DNA of 64,000 bases from NCBI GenBank assembly GCA_964596165.1, contig CAZQTW010000026.1, positions 11,754 through 75,753 on the forward strand, in the 5' to 3' direction. Both the position numbers and the translations under genes were made by a program. Below are positions 39,293-49,042 of the stretch, piece after piece. The DNA is from CAYUQT01 sp964596165. GTDB lineage: Bacteria; Planctomycetota; Phycisphaerae; UBA1845; JAFGLZ01. The notes under the pieces were generated by a model. The model searched no databases and was not told the origin of the DNA. It was given only the letters and a program-made list of their open reading frames with translations. How positions within the stretch are numbered: position 1 is the first letter of the stretch; every line of letters begins with the position of its first letter.

Positions 39293-39553
39293 ATGGCGGA
39301 GAGCCTCATCGGAAAGGTGACGCACTACTTCAGCAAGGCGCAGGTGGCCGCCGTAGCGATCACCGACGGACAACTGAACGTCGGCGACACGATCCACGTG
39401 GTCGGGCATACGTCGGACTTCACGCAGAAGGTCGGGTCGATTCAGCTCGAACACCAATCCATTCCGACAGCCACGGTGGGTCAGAACGTGGGCATTCAGG
39501 TCATCGAACATGCCCGCGAACACGACAAGGTCTACCGGGTGACACCGGATTAG
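39293..39553 (+). CDS. Small translation-factor-like protein (EF-Tu domain II fold)
   Basis: An 86-residue protein made of a single beta-barrel like domain II of translational GTPases: IGKVTHYFSKAQVAAV, then LNVGDTIHVVG, KVGSIQLEHQSI and VGQNVGIQV. There is no GTP-binding domain. Such stand-alone domains occur in several bacterial and archaeal groups with no known function; an RNA- or ribosome-related role is only inference. It is strongly expressed in appearance: a TATAAT box and AAGGAG site directly precede it. It converges with the trans-sulfuration gene. Confidence 0.8.
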   Translation: MAESLIGKVTHYFSKAQVAAVAITDGQLNVGDTIHVVGHTSDFTQKVGSIQLEHQSIPTATVGQNVGIQVIEHAREHDKVYRVTPD

Positions 39554-39634
39554 TGCGACGTGATCCCCGACTGGGTGAGCGGCGCCGCCTGTGACGACGC
39601 GGTCTTTTCCCGCCCACGCCCGGCAGACTTCGGG

Positions 39635-40825
39635 TTATCGCACGCGAGCCAACCCGCGCTCGAGGTCGGCAATGATGTCCTGGGGGTCCTCCAGACCGAC
39701 CGACAGACGCACCAACTCGTCGATAATACCGAGGGCGTAGCGTTCCTCGCGGCTCTCGCGATAGTAGCTCATCAACGCAGGATGCGTGATGAGTGTCTCC
39801 GGACCGCCGAAACTCGGCGCCAGCAGGCATAGCTTCAACCCGTTGAAGAAGGCCAGCGTGTCCTGGAGGTCCCCGTTGATTTCAAACGTCACCACCGCGC
39901 CGAAACCCTTCATCTGTCGTTTGGCGATCGCATGATGACGATGGCCGGCAAGACCGGGATAATAGACGCGCCGGACCTTCGGATGGCGCTCCAGGTACTC
40001 GGCCACCTTCTGCGCGGTCGAATTGAACCGTTCCATGCGAAGCCCGAAGGTCTTCAAGCCCCGAATCAGCAGGTAGCAGCTTACCGGATCGATCACGCCG
40101 CCGGTCATTCGCCGCCACTCGTAGATGGGATTGATCACGTCCGATCGACCCCACACGGCGCCCCCGAGGATATCGTTGTGGCCGCCGATGTACTTCGTCG
40201 TGCTGCTCAGGACAATATCGACGCCTTGATCCAAGGGCCTCTGGTTGTACGACGTGGCGAACGTGCTGTCGATCACACTGAGGACCTTGTGTTTGCGGGC
40301 GATTCGAACGATCTCGTCCACGTCGGCCACGTTGAGATAAGGGTTGGTCGGCGATTCGGAGAGGATGAGAACGGTCTCTTTGCGAACGGCCGCCTCCATC
40401 GCCTTGTAGTCGCCCATCGGCACGACCGTTGCTTGAATGCCGAATCGGGGGACCACCTTGCTGATGAGGCGCAGCGTCTGTTTGTAGGCGTCATCGGTCA
40501 CGATCAGATGCTGTCCCGTGCTGCACAACGCCATGACCGTGGCGGTCACGGCGCTCATTCCCGAATCGAACAGGAGGCATCGATCGGCCCTCTCGAGGGC
40601 CGCGAGCTTCCGTTCGGCCGCCTCGCGGGTCGGATTGCCGTATCGGCCGTACTCGTAGTGCGGAGCCTGCCCCTTTCCGTACGCCAGGACCTCATCCATG
40701 TCCTTGAAGACGAACGTGCTGCTGTAGGCGATGGGCGTGGTTACGGTTCCGAGCCAGCGGCGCTCGCCGCAATGGACGGCATCCGTATCCAAGTGCCCCG
40801 TGGGATGGTCGGTGAAGTCGGTCAT
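39635..40825 (-). CDS. Trans-sulfuration (Cys/Met metabolism) PLP-dependent enzyme
   Basis: A 396-residue cytoplasmic enzyme of the cystathionine gamma-synthase/gamma-lyase/methionine gamma-lyase family. YGRYGNPT near residue 60 and FDSGMSAVTATVMA are typical cofactor-binding parts. The PLP lysine is near residue 211 in SSTTKYIGGHND, and LAPSFGGPETLITHPA near the end is the C-terminal family signature. The ATG at 40825 has GGAG six to seven bases upstream. It stands alone between convergent and co-directional genes. The exact reaction (synthase, lyase or beta-lyase) cannot be told from the sequence. Confidence 0.92.
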   Translation of the reverse strand: MTDFTDHPTGHLDTDAVHCGERRWLGTVTTPIAYSSTFVFKDMDEVLAYGKGQAPHYEYGRYGNPTREAAERKLAALERADRCLLFDSGMSAVTATVMALCSTGQHLIVTDDAYKQTLRLISKVVPRFGIQATVVPMGDYKAMEAAVRKETVLILSESPTNPYLNVADVDEIVRIARKHKVLSVIDSTFATSYNQRPLDQGVDIVLSSTTKYIGGHNDILGGAVWGRSDVINPIYEWRRMTGGVIDPVSCYLLIRGLKTFGLRMERFNSTAQKVAEYLERHPKVRRVYYPGLAGHRHHAIAKRQMKGFGAVVTFEINGDLQDTLAFFNGLKLCLLAPSFGGPETLITHPALMSYYRESREERYALGIIDELVRLSVGLEDPQDIIADLERGLARVR

Positions 40826-41001
40826 CTCTGTCTCCGACGCGGTGGAACCGCATCACGAAGGTTCATGCATGGGCCAAAACAAGGATTATACTTCCGCGGG
40901 CCGGGCAGGACCATAGGCGCGGTCGAAGCGCATACGGCCGGTGCGTAAGGGGTTCAGGGGAGCCGAATCGGCCTCGAAGACCGCCTCCTGGGGCGAACCG
41001 G

Positions 41002-44000
41002 CTATGCGTCGCGGTGAACGCGCCGGCTCCGGGGCCTCGTGCCGCCGAGAATGAGCATGCCGCCCAGACAGCATGCCAGTGCGAAACTCGCCCCGACGCC
41101 ACAGGTGCTCGGCACAAGCGAACCCGACGATCCGTCGCTCGACTTGGTGAAGACGGCCACCACCTCCGTGTCGCCGTTGAGCGTAAGGACCAGCGGATTC
41201 GACGTGCCCGACCCGGCGCCGCTCCACCCCACGAACGTCATCCCGTCTTGCGGCGGTTCCGGCACGAAGACCGAAACCTGTTCGCCGCGATTGTGAATCG
41301 AGCGGACGGGGGCTGTCGCACCGGCGGGCGACGTGCCGACCGTCAAGGTGCATGTCTGAGACACCTTGAGAATCGTTACGGTCATGCGAACCGACTTGCT
41401 GATCCCGTCCTTCGCATAGGCGGCAATAATCTCACACGGGCAATCGGCAGGGACGTTCCTTGCCGTCAGCACCCCCCCGGCACCGATGGTCGCCGCCGTG
41501 TCGGACGAGACCCGCCACTGCACCTCCGACGTGACGTCCCCCTTGGCACCGGTGTTCCAGGTCGCTTCGCAACGATACTGCCCAACCGCATTGGCTTGAA
41601 CGGACGCCGGCCCCGTAATGGTCATGTCGGTAATGGAAAGACCCCGCATCCTGGCGGTCAGCGTGCCCGCCGACCCGACGACCAGCGTACGATCCGCCGT
41701 TCCGCCCCCGTCGCTCCACGACTCGAAAGTGTAACGGAGGCCGTCGGTACCAAACTGCGGAGTAGGTACCGAGAGTTGATGGGCACCTCCGGCCTGCCAG
41801 TTGAACTTCTGGACGCCGTAGTAGCTCTGCCCGTCGACGACGAACCGCAGGCCAACATCGGTCGGCGTAACGCCGAGAGTCGTCTCCGCCATCGGCGGCT
41901 TGACCGTCACGCGCCAGGTCTTCTCGGCCCCGCCGACGGCATTCTCCGCTCGAATGCAGACGAGGAATGGACTACCGACCGTGGTCGGCGCCGACCATGC
42001 GACGGCGCCGGTGGCGGGATCCACCGTCATTCCGGCCGGTCCCCTCACCAACGACCATGTGACCGGCCGCGTGCCTTGCGTCAGAACAACCTCCGGTCCG
42101 ACGTAGGGCTGATTCAACTCCAGGGTCTGGTCGGGAATGTCGCGGATTTCCGGCGCCATGGGCGGCTCGGTCACGGTCAACAACCAGGTCCGCTCGTGTT
42201 GTCCCTGGGCGTTCCTCGCCCGAAGGGTGATCGAATGCGGGCTGCCGGTGACAATCGGCAGAGGCCAGGTCACCGCACCGGAGTTTGAATTGACGGTCAT
42301 GCCCGTGGGACGAACCACGAGCGACCACGTCACGGGAGCCGTTCCTTGCTCCAACATCGGCGTAAACGCGTACTGGAGGCCGGCCGTGACGGTCTGGTCT
42401 TGGATCGTCCGGATAATCGGCGGCGCCTTGACGGATACCTGCCAGGAGGCGTCGCTCCAACCCACATCATTGGTCGCCCGTGCGATGACCGTGAACGGGC
42501 TGCCCGCCGCGACGGGATTGGACCACGTCACCGTGCCGGACGTTGCGTCGATGGTCATCCCCGCCGGCGCGCTGACCAGCGACCAAGTCACCGGCAGGCC
42601 ACCCTGGCTGAGTTGCAGCGGATCGGTATAGGGTTGCCCCACGACGGCGACTTTGTTCGCCACCGGGGCGATGACCGGGGCGGTCATGACCCGCACTAGC
42701 CAGGACGTTTGATCCTGACCCTCGTCGTTCGACGCCCGAACGGTCACCGTGAACGGACTGCCTGTCTGCGTCGCACCGGACCACCGCACCACGCCGTTCG
42801 GATCGATGGTCATACGGGCCGGTCCGCTCACCAGCGACCACTGAACCGGCAACGTCCCTTGGTCGAGTCGAACGTGCTCCACATAATTGGCGCCGACCAG
42901 CAATGCTCGATCGGATATCGCCGCGATCTTCGGGGGCCCCATCGGCGGAACCACGCTCACCTGCCACGACAAATCGGAGAACCCCTCCGAATTCGCGGCG
43001 CGGATCGTGATGGTGTAGACGTCGCCCATCAGGCCCGGATTGGGCCAATTCACAGCCCCCGAATTCGGATCGATCGTCAGCCCCGCGGGGCAGGCATGGG
43101 GTTCGACCAGCGACCAGGTAATCGGTTTGGTCCCCTGCTTGAGAATGGGTTGCAGAGCGAACGGCTGACCGACAATGGCCGTCTGATTGGCGATCGCATC
43201 AATCACCGGCTTGCCCGGCGGCAACACGACCCCGATCCGCCAAGCGATCTCGTGACTGCCGACGTCGTTCTCGGCGCGAACCCTGACCTCGTGCACGGTG
43301 TCCGGGGGGCCGGGTTTCGGCCAACTGACGACGCCGCGGACCGCGTTGATCTCCAAACCGCCCGGACCGCTCACCTTCGTCCACGTGATCGTGGGCGATC
43401 CTTCGAGCAGTCGCAGCGTGCGGGTGTAGTAGGCTCCGACGGGAACGTTCGGCTCGTCGGCCATGGAAGCGATGCTTGGCGCGGCTTTGACGCTCAATGT
43501 CCACGATGCTTCGTTGGAGCCCACGCCGTTGGTAGCCCGGACCTTCAACGTGAACGGACTGCCGTTGCTCGTGGGCTGTGGCCAGTTGATCTGTCCGCTG
43601 TTGGGATCGATCGTCATCCCGGCCGGCGGCAATACCATCGACCAGGTTACGGGCGGGCTTCCGCTGGTCAACGTGGGCGTATAGGTATAAGGCTGTCCGA
43701 TCATAATCGACTGATCGGGAATCGCGGCAATGATCGGCGGGGTCTGCACGTACACCGTCCAGGTCATTTCCCCTACCCCGATTTCGTTTTGCGCGAGGAG
43801 GGTTACGGTATGCACGCTGTCGACCGGACCCGGTTCCGCCCACGTCACCTTGCCGTTTGTCGAGTTCACGGTCATGCCGTCAGGGCCGGCAGCCAATGAC
43901 CACATCACCGGAGTAATGCCATACAATAGCTTGGGGGACTCGGTATACGATTGCCCGGTCCGAACCGAGCGGTCGGGGATCGGGATGATGATGGGTGCTT

Positions 44001-46308
44001 GATATGCCGACAATGTGAACTCGGCCTCTGCCGTTCCGTTGCCGTCGTATAGCTGCGGCGTCTGCCAGGCGTATGTCTGGGTCAGAACGAGCGGGAGCAG
44101 GTAACGGTGGGCCTCCTCCGCCGAAAGCATCCCGTTGCGTGAGGTATCGGCATTCGCATTGCTGATGGCGTCGAGAAGGTAGTAGGTGAAAACGCCGTTC
44201 TTCAGTTGCGAGCTCTCCGATGAGAGTTCCCAGTCATCGCAGGCCGTCAGCACAACCACCCCCGTGACATCGTCCACATCTTTGTCGACACCGCGGATGG
44301 CTTTCAGATCGGCGGCGAAACCGTCTCCCGGTGCGGGCGGGGGCCCGTCCGGATTGATCGTCTTGATCGCAGCCCCTTCAGGGAGCGGCGCCTTGATCGC
44401 GCCTCCGCTGTAGCAGGTGTCCAGAATGACAATGACGTTTCGAGTCGGAAGTGCGCCGATCCAATCGCCCAACTCGTCGTCACGGATTTCGCTGTTCGGG
44501 TCGGCGGGGGACGTGTCGTATGGACAGATTGTTTCATCATAACCGTCGGTTTCGTCCAGCGGCGGACGATCGGAGGTGTAGCTCCCGTGGCCGCTGAAGA
44601 AGAACAGGCATTGATCGTCGGGGCCTGCCTTGGCGCCCATCGCCTCGATGGCCGAACGGATGCCGGCCTTGCTCGCGTCCCTGTCGATCAAAACGGCGAT
44701 GTTGTTCGGGTCCCAGCCCGGATCTTTGATTAACGCATCGCGAAGATCTCGGACGTCGTCGTCGCAGTAACTCAGACCGTCGATGATCATATAGTCGGAA
44801 ACGCCGGCCAACACGGCAAACCGCTTCGTTTGCTTGTATACGCGGACGGTCCAGGTCGCCTCATCGCTGCCCAGCGCATTGGTCGCCCGCACCGTCACCG
44901 AATGCTCGCTGCCGACGGGTCCGGGATCGGACCATCTGACAACACCGATGTTCGGATCGATAGTCATTCCGCTTGGCCCCGCTACGAGCGCCCACGTGAT
45001 GGGCGGCGTCCCCTGCAAGAGCGTGGGACGCTCGGAGTACGTCCGTCCCTCGAAGGCCTTGCGCGTCGATCGGTCGACAATAACGGGAGGCAAGGGAGGC
45101 GCGATGTCCAGCACGGCCCCCCTGACAACGCTGTAACCCGCCGGCATTCCGGAGGGCAGGCTGTACCATCCGTCGCTGCTCCCGCTCCAGCCGAAGTTCA
45201 AGTGGTAGCGGCCGTCGGAGTCGCGATACCCGTCGCACACGATCGAGTGTCCCGACCCGCTCATGGAGGTCCCGATCGAGAGCTGACACGGGGCATACTT
45301 GCGCATGTTTGCACTGAGCAATGTGTAGAGCCCCGAATCGGTGCTGCTGACCCAAGCACCGCTCGGATAGGACCACTTGGCCTTCAGGACCTCGCCCACA
45401 GAAGACGTGGACGCCGCCGACCCGGCATCGCTGTAGTTCATCCGGACCGAGACCCCGCACGCATAGAGCAGGCGCGCGATGGTATCGTTCGAAATGCTCG
45501 TGTAGACGATGGATGGAATGTTCGCCGTTGCCGCGGAGATCGGTATGACCCTTTCCCCGCGCCCGTCGCCGGGATCATTGCGAGAGGTATAGTCGTCGGC
45601 CGCCGTAAACGTCACGGAGCTCGGGTGCTTCCAGTAGTTGATGATCTGCCCCATCGCCGTGGCAACACAGCCCGTAACACACCGTCCGTCGTCGGTGTGC
45701 AAGCCCGGCTCGGTTCGAGGATCGTCCGGACAGTAGTCGTTGTAGAAGCCGGACTGGTTCCAACTCGTCGTCAAGAACGGTCCCCAAGTCTGCCCGTCGG
45801 TTCCGGAGGCCGCGTCGCCGCCGCCTCCGGCTAGGAGGGTCTGCCACTCTGCCCGGTTGGCTGCCAGTTGCGCGGCGGGCGTCTCTGCCCGTGCCTGTAA
45901 GCGCAAGGCCATGTCCGTCCGAACCATGTAGAGCAAGTGATTCTCAGGGTGCTCCTGGAAGGGAAACGTACCGGTAAGTGAGACCACCACGACCGGCGTA
46001 ATGTCGGTGTCCGCGGACGTCACGACAAAACCGCCGGGATTCAGCGGGACGACGTAGGCGACCGTCTGGCGGGTGTCGGGATCCGTCAGCGCGACGGGTT
46101 CTGCCGAAACAGGTGCTGCTTGTTGTGCCTCCATGGCTTCTCGTGCAGCCGCCCGCCGATGTTCCGTCTGTGCGAAATTGGCCCCGACCCGCTGCGCGGT
46201 GGACACGTCGACCGGCTCGGCCGACACAAGGGTCCAGGATATTGTTACCCCGAACACGCCTGCCCACACGGCAAAACCGACGGAATGGCGTAATACCCTC
46301 CGGATCAT
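41002..46308 (-). CDS. Exported protein with C10 (streptopain) and C14 (caspase-like) protease domains and nine Ig-like repeats
   Basis: A 1768-residue exported protein. A signal peptide is followed by a Spi-type propeptide (PGGFVVTSADTDITPVV). The C10 domain has its catalytic Cys near residue 213 (TGCVATAMGQ) and His near 352 (SGSGHSIVCDGY). One Ig-like repeat follows, then a caspase-like C14 domain (FAVLAGVSDY) with His near 573 (FFFSGHGS) and Cys near 630 (ILDTCYSGG). Eight more Ig-like repeats of 86-92 residues, a Big2-like domain and an InlB-like module come next. The C-terminus is STCGVGASFA, a hydrophobic stretch and an Arg-rich end. Both dyads are intact. The ATG at 46308 has AGGGG seven bases upstream. 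I do not know of this domain combination as a named family. Confidence 0.88.
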   Translation of the reverse strand: MIRRVLRHSVGFAVWAGVFGVTISWTLVSAEPVDVSTAQRVGANFAQTEHRRAAAREAMEAQQAAPVSAEPVALTDPDTRQTVAYVVPLNPGGFVVTSADTDITPVVVVSLTGTFPFQEHPENHLLYMVRTDMALRLQARAETPAAQLAANRAEWQTLLAGGGGDAASGTDGQTWGPFLTTSWNQSGFYNDYCPDDPRTEPGLHTDDGRCVTGCVATAMGQIINYWKHPSSVTFTAADDYTSRNDPGDGRGERVIPISAATANIPSIVYTSISNDTIARLLYACGVSVRMNYSDAGSAASTSSVGEVLKAKWSYPSGAWVSSTDSGLYTLLSANMRKYAPCQLSIGTSMSGSGHSIVCDGYRDSDGRYHLNFGWSGSSDGWYSLPSGMPAGYSVVRGAVLDIAPPLPPVIVDRSTRKAFEGRTYSERPTLLQGTPPITWALVAGPSGMTIDPNIGVVRWSDPGPVGSEHSVTVRATNALGSDEATWTVRVYKQTKRFAVLAGVSDYMIIDGLSYCDDDVRDLRDALIKDPGWDPNNIAVLIDRDASKAGIRSAIEAMGAKAGPDDQCLFFFSGHGSYTSDRPPLDETDGYDETICPYDTSPADPNSEIRDDELGDWIGALPTRNVIVILDTCYSGGAIKAPLPEGAAIKTINPDGPPPAPGDGFAADLKAIRGVDKDVDDVTGVVVLTACDDWELSSESSQLKNGVFTYYLLDAISNANADTSRNGMLSAEEAHRYLLPLVLTQTYAWQTPQLYDGNGTAEAEFTLSAYQAPIIIPIPDRSVRTGQSYTESPKLLYGITPVMWSLAAGPDGMTVNSTNGKVTWAEPGPVDSVHTVTLLAQNEIGVGEMTWTVYVQTPPIIAAIPDQSIMIGQPYTYTPTLTSGSPPVTWSMVLPPAGMTIDPNSGQINWPQPTSNGSPFTLKVRATNGVGSNEASWTLSVKAAPSIASMADEPNVPVGAYYTRTLRLLEGSPTITWTKVSGPGGLEINAVRGVVSWPKPGPPDTVHEVRVRAENDVGSHEIAWRIGVVLPPGKPVIDAIANQTAIVGQPFALQPILKQGTKPITWSLVEPHACPAGLTIDPNSGAVNWPNPGLMGDVYTITIRAANSEGFSDLSWQVSVVPPMGPPKIAAISDRALLVGANYVEHVRLDQGTLPVQWSLVSGPARMTIDPNGVVRWSGATQTGSPFTVTVRASNDEGQDQTSWLVRVMTAPVIAPVANKVAVVGQPYTDPLQLSQGGLPVTWSLVSAPAGMTIDATSGTVTWSNPVAAGSPFTVIARATNDVGWSDASWQVSVKAPPIIRTIQDQTVTAGLQYAFTPMLEQGTAPVTWSLVVRPTGMTVNSNSGAVTWPLPIVTGSPHSITLRARNAQGQHERTWLLTVTEPPMAPEIRDIPDQTLELNQPYVGPEVVLTQGTRPVTWSLVRGPAGMTVDPATGAVAWSAPTTVGSPFLVCIRAENAVGGAEKTWRVTVKPPMAETTLGVTPTDVGLRFVVDGQSYYGVQKFNWQAGGAHQLSVPTPQFGTDGLRYTFESWSDGGGTADRTLVVGSAGTLTARMRGLSITDMTITGPASVQANAVGQYRCEATWNTGAKGDVTSEVQWRVSSDTAATIGAGGVLTARNVPADCPCEIIAAYAKDGISKSVRMTVTILKVSQTCTLTVGTSPAGATAPVRSIHNRGEQVSVFVPEPPQDGMTFVGWSGAGSGTSNPLVLTLNGDTEVVAVFTKSSDGSSGSLVPSTCGVGASFALACCLGGMLILGGTRPRSRRVHRDA
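41898..44010 (-). repeat. Eight tandem Ig-like (He_PIG/cadherin-like) protein repeats
   Basis: Within the double-protease gene, eight consecutive 86-92-residue units share PPIIxxIPDQ, GQPYT, a conserved VTWSL, GMTIDPNSG, VxWPxP, GSPFTV and the end WxVxVK. A ninth, related unit lies before the caspase domain. The copies are diverged at DNA level, so they are an old protein repeat array rather than a recent expansion. Confidence 0.8.
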
Positions 46309-46762
46309 GGAATTACCCCTGTGCACGATCGGCACGTATTGGTAAGGGGAAACGCAGGCTCACCCCCATCGTCCCTGCATTGGGAAGGGTATCGGCGATC
46401 AAACGAGATGACCAAATCGCCGAACCTCCCTGCGTAGACTACCCCTAACGCCTTTCGGCATAATACCCTGTAGACCTGCCTTTATCAAGGCGCATTCGCT
46501 CAGGGTTGTGCCATTGCCCACCGCGTCCTCGGTTCGACCGAACTCGTCAACGTCATCGATGTTGACCGCGCCCGTGACGGCGCGGCACCGTGCTGGAACC
46601 TTCGGCTTCGTGCCGTGAGTATTGCACCACGTTCGAAAAAGGATTCTTGGGTCGAACGCGGCTCCTGGTTCGGCCTGTGAGGCGCAGGCCGCCACGCCGC
46701 CCGCCCGGGCATGGTCTTCGGGGAGCGCTTGCAAATCCTCTGCCTTCGCCAACAATAGTGTC
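46309..46762. other. Divergent intergenic region
   Basis: 454 bases between the double-protease gene and the DNA methyltransferase gene. Promoters for both are expected here but I see no good hexamer pair. Short open frames occur on both strands without any family resemblance. Confidence 0.3.
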
Positions 46763-47992
46763 ATGGCTGAGAATGCGCTTTACCTGGGCGACAATCTCGA
46801 CGTCTTGCGGCGGAACATCCGCGACGAATCGGTCGACCTCATCTACCTCGACCCGCCCTTCAACTCCGACCAGGACTACGGCGTCAGGCACCTCGTGGGA
46901 GGCGGCAAGCGAAAGACCGTGGAGATCCGGGCATTCGGCGATACCTGGCGTTGGGATGCGGCCGCCGAAGCCGCCCATCGTGAAATCCTCCGCCGGCCGG
47001 GGGCCGTTGCACGGGTCATGAAGGCCTTCCACACCTTCCTCGGCGAAAGCGAGATGATGGCTTATCTGGTCATGATGGCCCCCCGTCTGGTCGAGCTGCA
47101 TCGCGTCCTCAAACGCAGCGGTTGCGTCTATCTGCATTGCGACGCGTCAGCCGGCCACTACCTCAAGATGCTCATGGACGCCGTGTTCGGACCCGAAAAC
47201 TTCCTGAATGAGATTATCTGGAAACGAACGCACGCCCACGGCTCGGCACGGCGCTGGGGACCCGTGCACGACATCATCCTGTTCTATTCAAAGAGTAAGG
47301 AATACCGGTGGTACGGCGCTCGCAAACCGCACAGTCGGGCGTACGTCGAAAAGCATTTCAAGCTCGTCGACAAGACCGGCCGGCGATTCCAGGCGATCAC
47401 GCTGACCGGGGCGGGCACGACGAAAGGCGACAGCGGCAAGCCTTGGCGAGGGGTGGACCCGACCACCTCCGGTCGACATTGGGCGATGCCCCGTGCCATC
47501 CTCGGTCGGCTCAAGGTGACGGGGCGAACCATACAGGAGAAGCTCGACGCGCTGGATGCCGCCGGTCGTATCTACTGGCCACGAAAGGCCGGCGGCAAGC
47601 CTCGTCTGAAATGGTTCGCGGATGAGCTCCGGGGGGCGGCCGTGCCCGATGTGTGGACGGACATTCCGCCCGTCTCGGCCCAGTCGGCTGAGCGTCTGGG
47701 CTATCCCACCCAGAAGCCGCTGGCGCTACTGGAACGAGTCATCTCGGCGAGCAGCAAGAAGGGCGACACGGTGTTGGATCCCTTTTGCGGCTGCGGAACG
47801 ACCATTGTTGCGGCCCAGAGGTTGAACAGACATTGGATCGGGATCGACATTGCCAAGCCGGCGATCGACATGACCAAGCGGCGGTTGCACCACGCCCGGG
47901 GCCGGAGTATCGGAAACAGGTGCACGATCACCGGAGGTCGGTCGATAAAGGGTAAGTCGGATCGGCGAGCGGAGTGCCTTTTCGAAATCTGA
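46763..47992 (+). CDS. Site-specific DNA methyltransferase (N4-C/N6-A type), orphan
   Basis: A 409-residue DNA methyltransferase. Catalytic motif IV DPPF is at residues 30-33 (LIYLDPPFNS) and the SAM-binding motif DPFCGCGT near residues 339-346 comes after it, the beta-class order. Typical linking elements are the central WAMP and DVWTDIPPV, then LGYPTQKPLALLERVI. The ATG at 46763 has no clear ribosome site but starts right at the family N-terminus. No restriction endonuclease or specificity subunit is nearby, so it is probably a solitary methylase with an epigenetic or regulatory role. The next gene starts 22 bases after its stop. Confidence 0.88.
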   Translation: MAENALYLGDNLDVLRRNIRDESVDLIYLDPPFNSDQDYGVRHLVGGGKRKTVEIRAFGDTWRWDAAAEAAHREILRRPGAVARVMKAFHTFLGESEMMAYLVMMAPRLVELHRVLKRSGCVYLHCDASAGHYLKMLMDAVFGPENFLNEIIWKRTHAHGSARRWGPVHDIILFYSKSKEYRWYGARKPHSRAYVEKHFKLVDKTGRRFQAITLTGAGTTKGDSGKPWRGVDPTTSGRHWAMPRAILGRLKVTGRTIQEKLDALDAAGRIYWPRKAGGKPRLKWFADELRGAAVPDVWTDIPPVSAQSAERLGYPTQKPLALLERVISASSKKGDTVLDPFCGCGTTIVAAQRLNRHWIGIDIAKPAIDMTKRRLHHARGRSIGNRCTITGGRSIKGKSDRRAECLFEI

Positions 47993-48014
47993 GGACAGAC
48001 GAGGAACCGAGTTC

Positions 48015-49040
48015 ATGAACCCGGAAAAGCGGCTCACCTTGGCCATCGCGGGCGTGGGGCGATGGGGTCAGAACCTGGCGAGGGTTTTTGCGTCCGAGCC
48101 ACGCTGTGAACTCCGGTACGTGTGCGACACGGATCCGAACGTTCTGGCGCGTCACCGCCGTCGGTTCGGCGAGGCGACCCTGTGCGACAGCTTTCAGCGT
48201 GTGTTGGCCGACCCGGCCGTCGAGGCGGTCGCGATCGCCTCCAGCGCGGTCTCGCACTTCGAGATGGCGCGGCAGGCGCTTCAGGCCGGCAAGCACGTCT
48301 ACGTCGAGAAGCCGATGAGCATGGAGTTTCGTCAGGCCGGTGAACTGGCAACGTTGGTCGGAAAGACGGGGCTGAAGTTCATGGTCGGGCACCTGTTGGA
48401 GTATCATCCCAGCGTGCAGCGGCTGCGGTCCATGATCGAATCGGGACAGGTGGGCGACGTCTACTACATCTATTCGCAGCGCCTCAATCTCGGCGTGGTT
48501 CGCAAGGACGAAAACGCCTGGTGGTCTCTCGCGCCGCACGACATCTCCGTCGCGTGCTATCTGTTGGGGACCGAGCCGGAGTCGGTGAGCGCGCACGGTC
48601 AGTGTTTTCTCCAACCGGGCGTTGAGGATGTGGTTTTCGCGACGCTGAACTTCCCCGATCGGCGGCTGGCGCACATTCATGTCAGTTGGCTTGACCCTCA
48701 CAAGATACGCAAGACGACGATCGTCGGGACAAAGCAGATGGTGACGTTCGACGATATGGAGGCGGCCGACAAGATTCGCATCTACGATCGCGGCGCCGAG
48801 ATTAAGACGAGCGTCGACAGCTTCGCGGAGGCGATCGCGCTGCGAATCGGCGACATTGTGATCCCGCGCGTCCCGACGGACGAGCCGCTTGCCCTGGAAT
48901 GCCGCCATTTCATCGACGCCGTTCTGGACGGCAAACCGATCCGCAGCGACGTGAAGGACGGCTTGCGCGTCGTGGCCGTCTTGGAGGCGGGACAGTTGTC
49001 CTTGCGGAACAACGGCCAGCCCATCCGTTTGCCGAGCTGA
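48015..49040 (+). CDS. Gfo/Idh/MocA family oxidoreductase
   Basis: A 341-residue cytoplasmic dehydrogenase. The Rossmann fold opens with LAIAGVGRWGQN, and VEKPMS is the family EKP motif near residue 98. HLLEYHPSVQRL and WWSLAPHDISV follow in the substrate domain. It has no Tat signal. The ATG at 48015 has GAGGAAC upstream. The next gene begins two bases after its stop, and the oxidoreductase is probably part of a longer transcript (46763-52684). It resembles the UDP-sugar or inositol dehydrogenase-like branch; substrate unknown. Confidence 0.88.
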   Translation: MNPEKRLTLAIAGVGRWGQNLARVFASEPRCELRYVCDTDPNVLARHRRRFGEATLCDSFQRVLADPAVEAVAIASSAVSHFEMARQALQAGKHVYVEKPMSMEFRQAGELATLVGKTGLKFMVGHLLEYHPSVQRLRSMIESGQVGDVYYIYSQRLNLGVVRKDENAWWSLAPHDISVACYLLGTEPESVSAHGQCFLQPGVEDVVFATLNFPDRRLAHIHVSWLDPHKIRKTTIVGTKQMVTFDDMEAADKIRIYDRGAEIKTSVDSFAEAIALRIGDIVIPRVPTDEPLALECRHFIDAVLDGKPIRSDVKDGLRVVAVLEAGQLSLRNNGQPIRLPS

Positions 49041-49042
49041 CC

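Noticed and set aside
46399..46764. 121-codon minus-strand frame in the intergenic region before the DNA methyltransferase
   Set aside because: No family resemblance, no ribosome site, overlaps the methyltransferase start.
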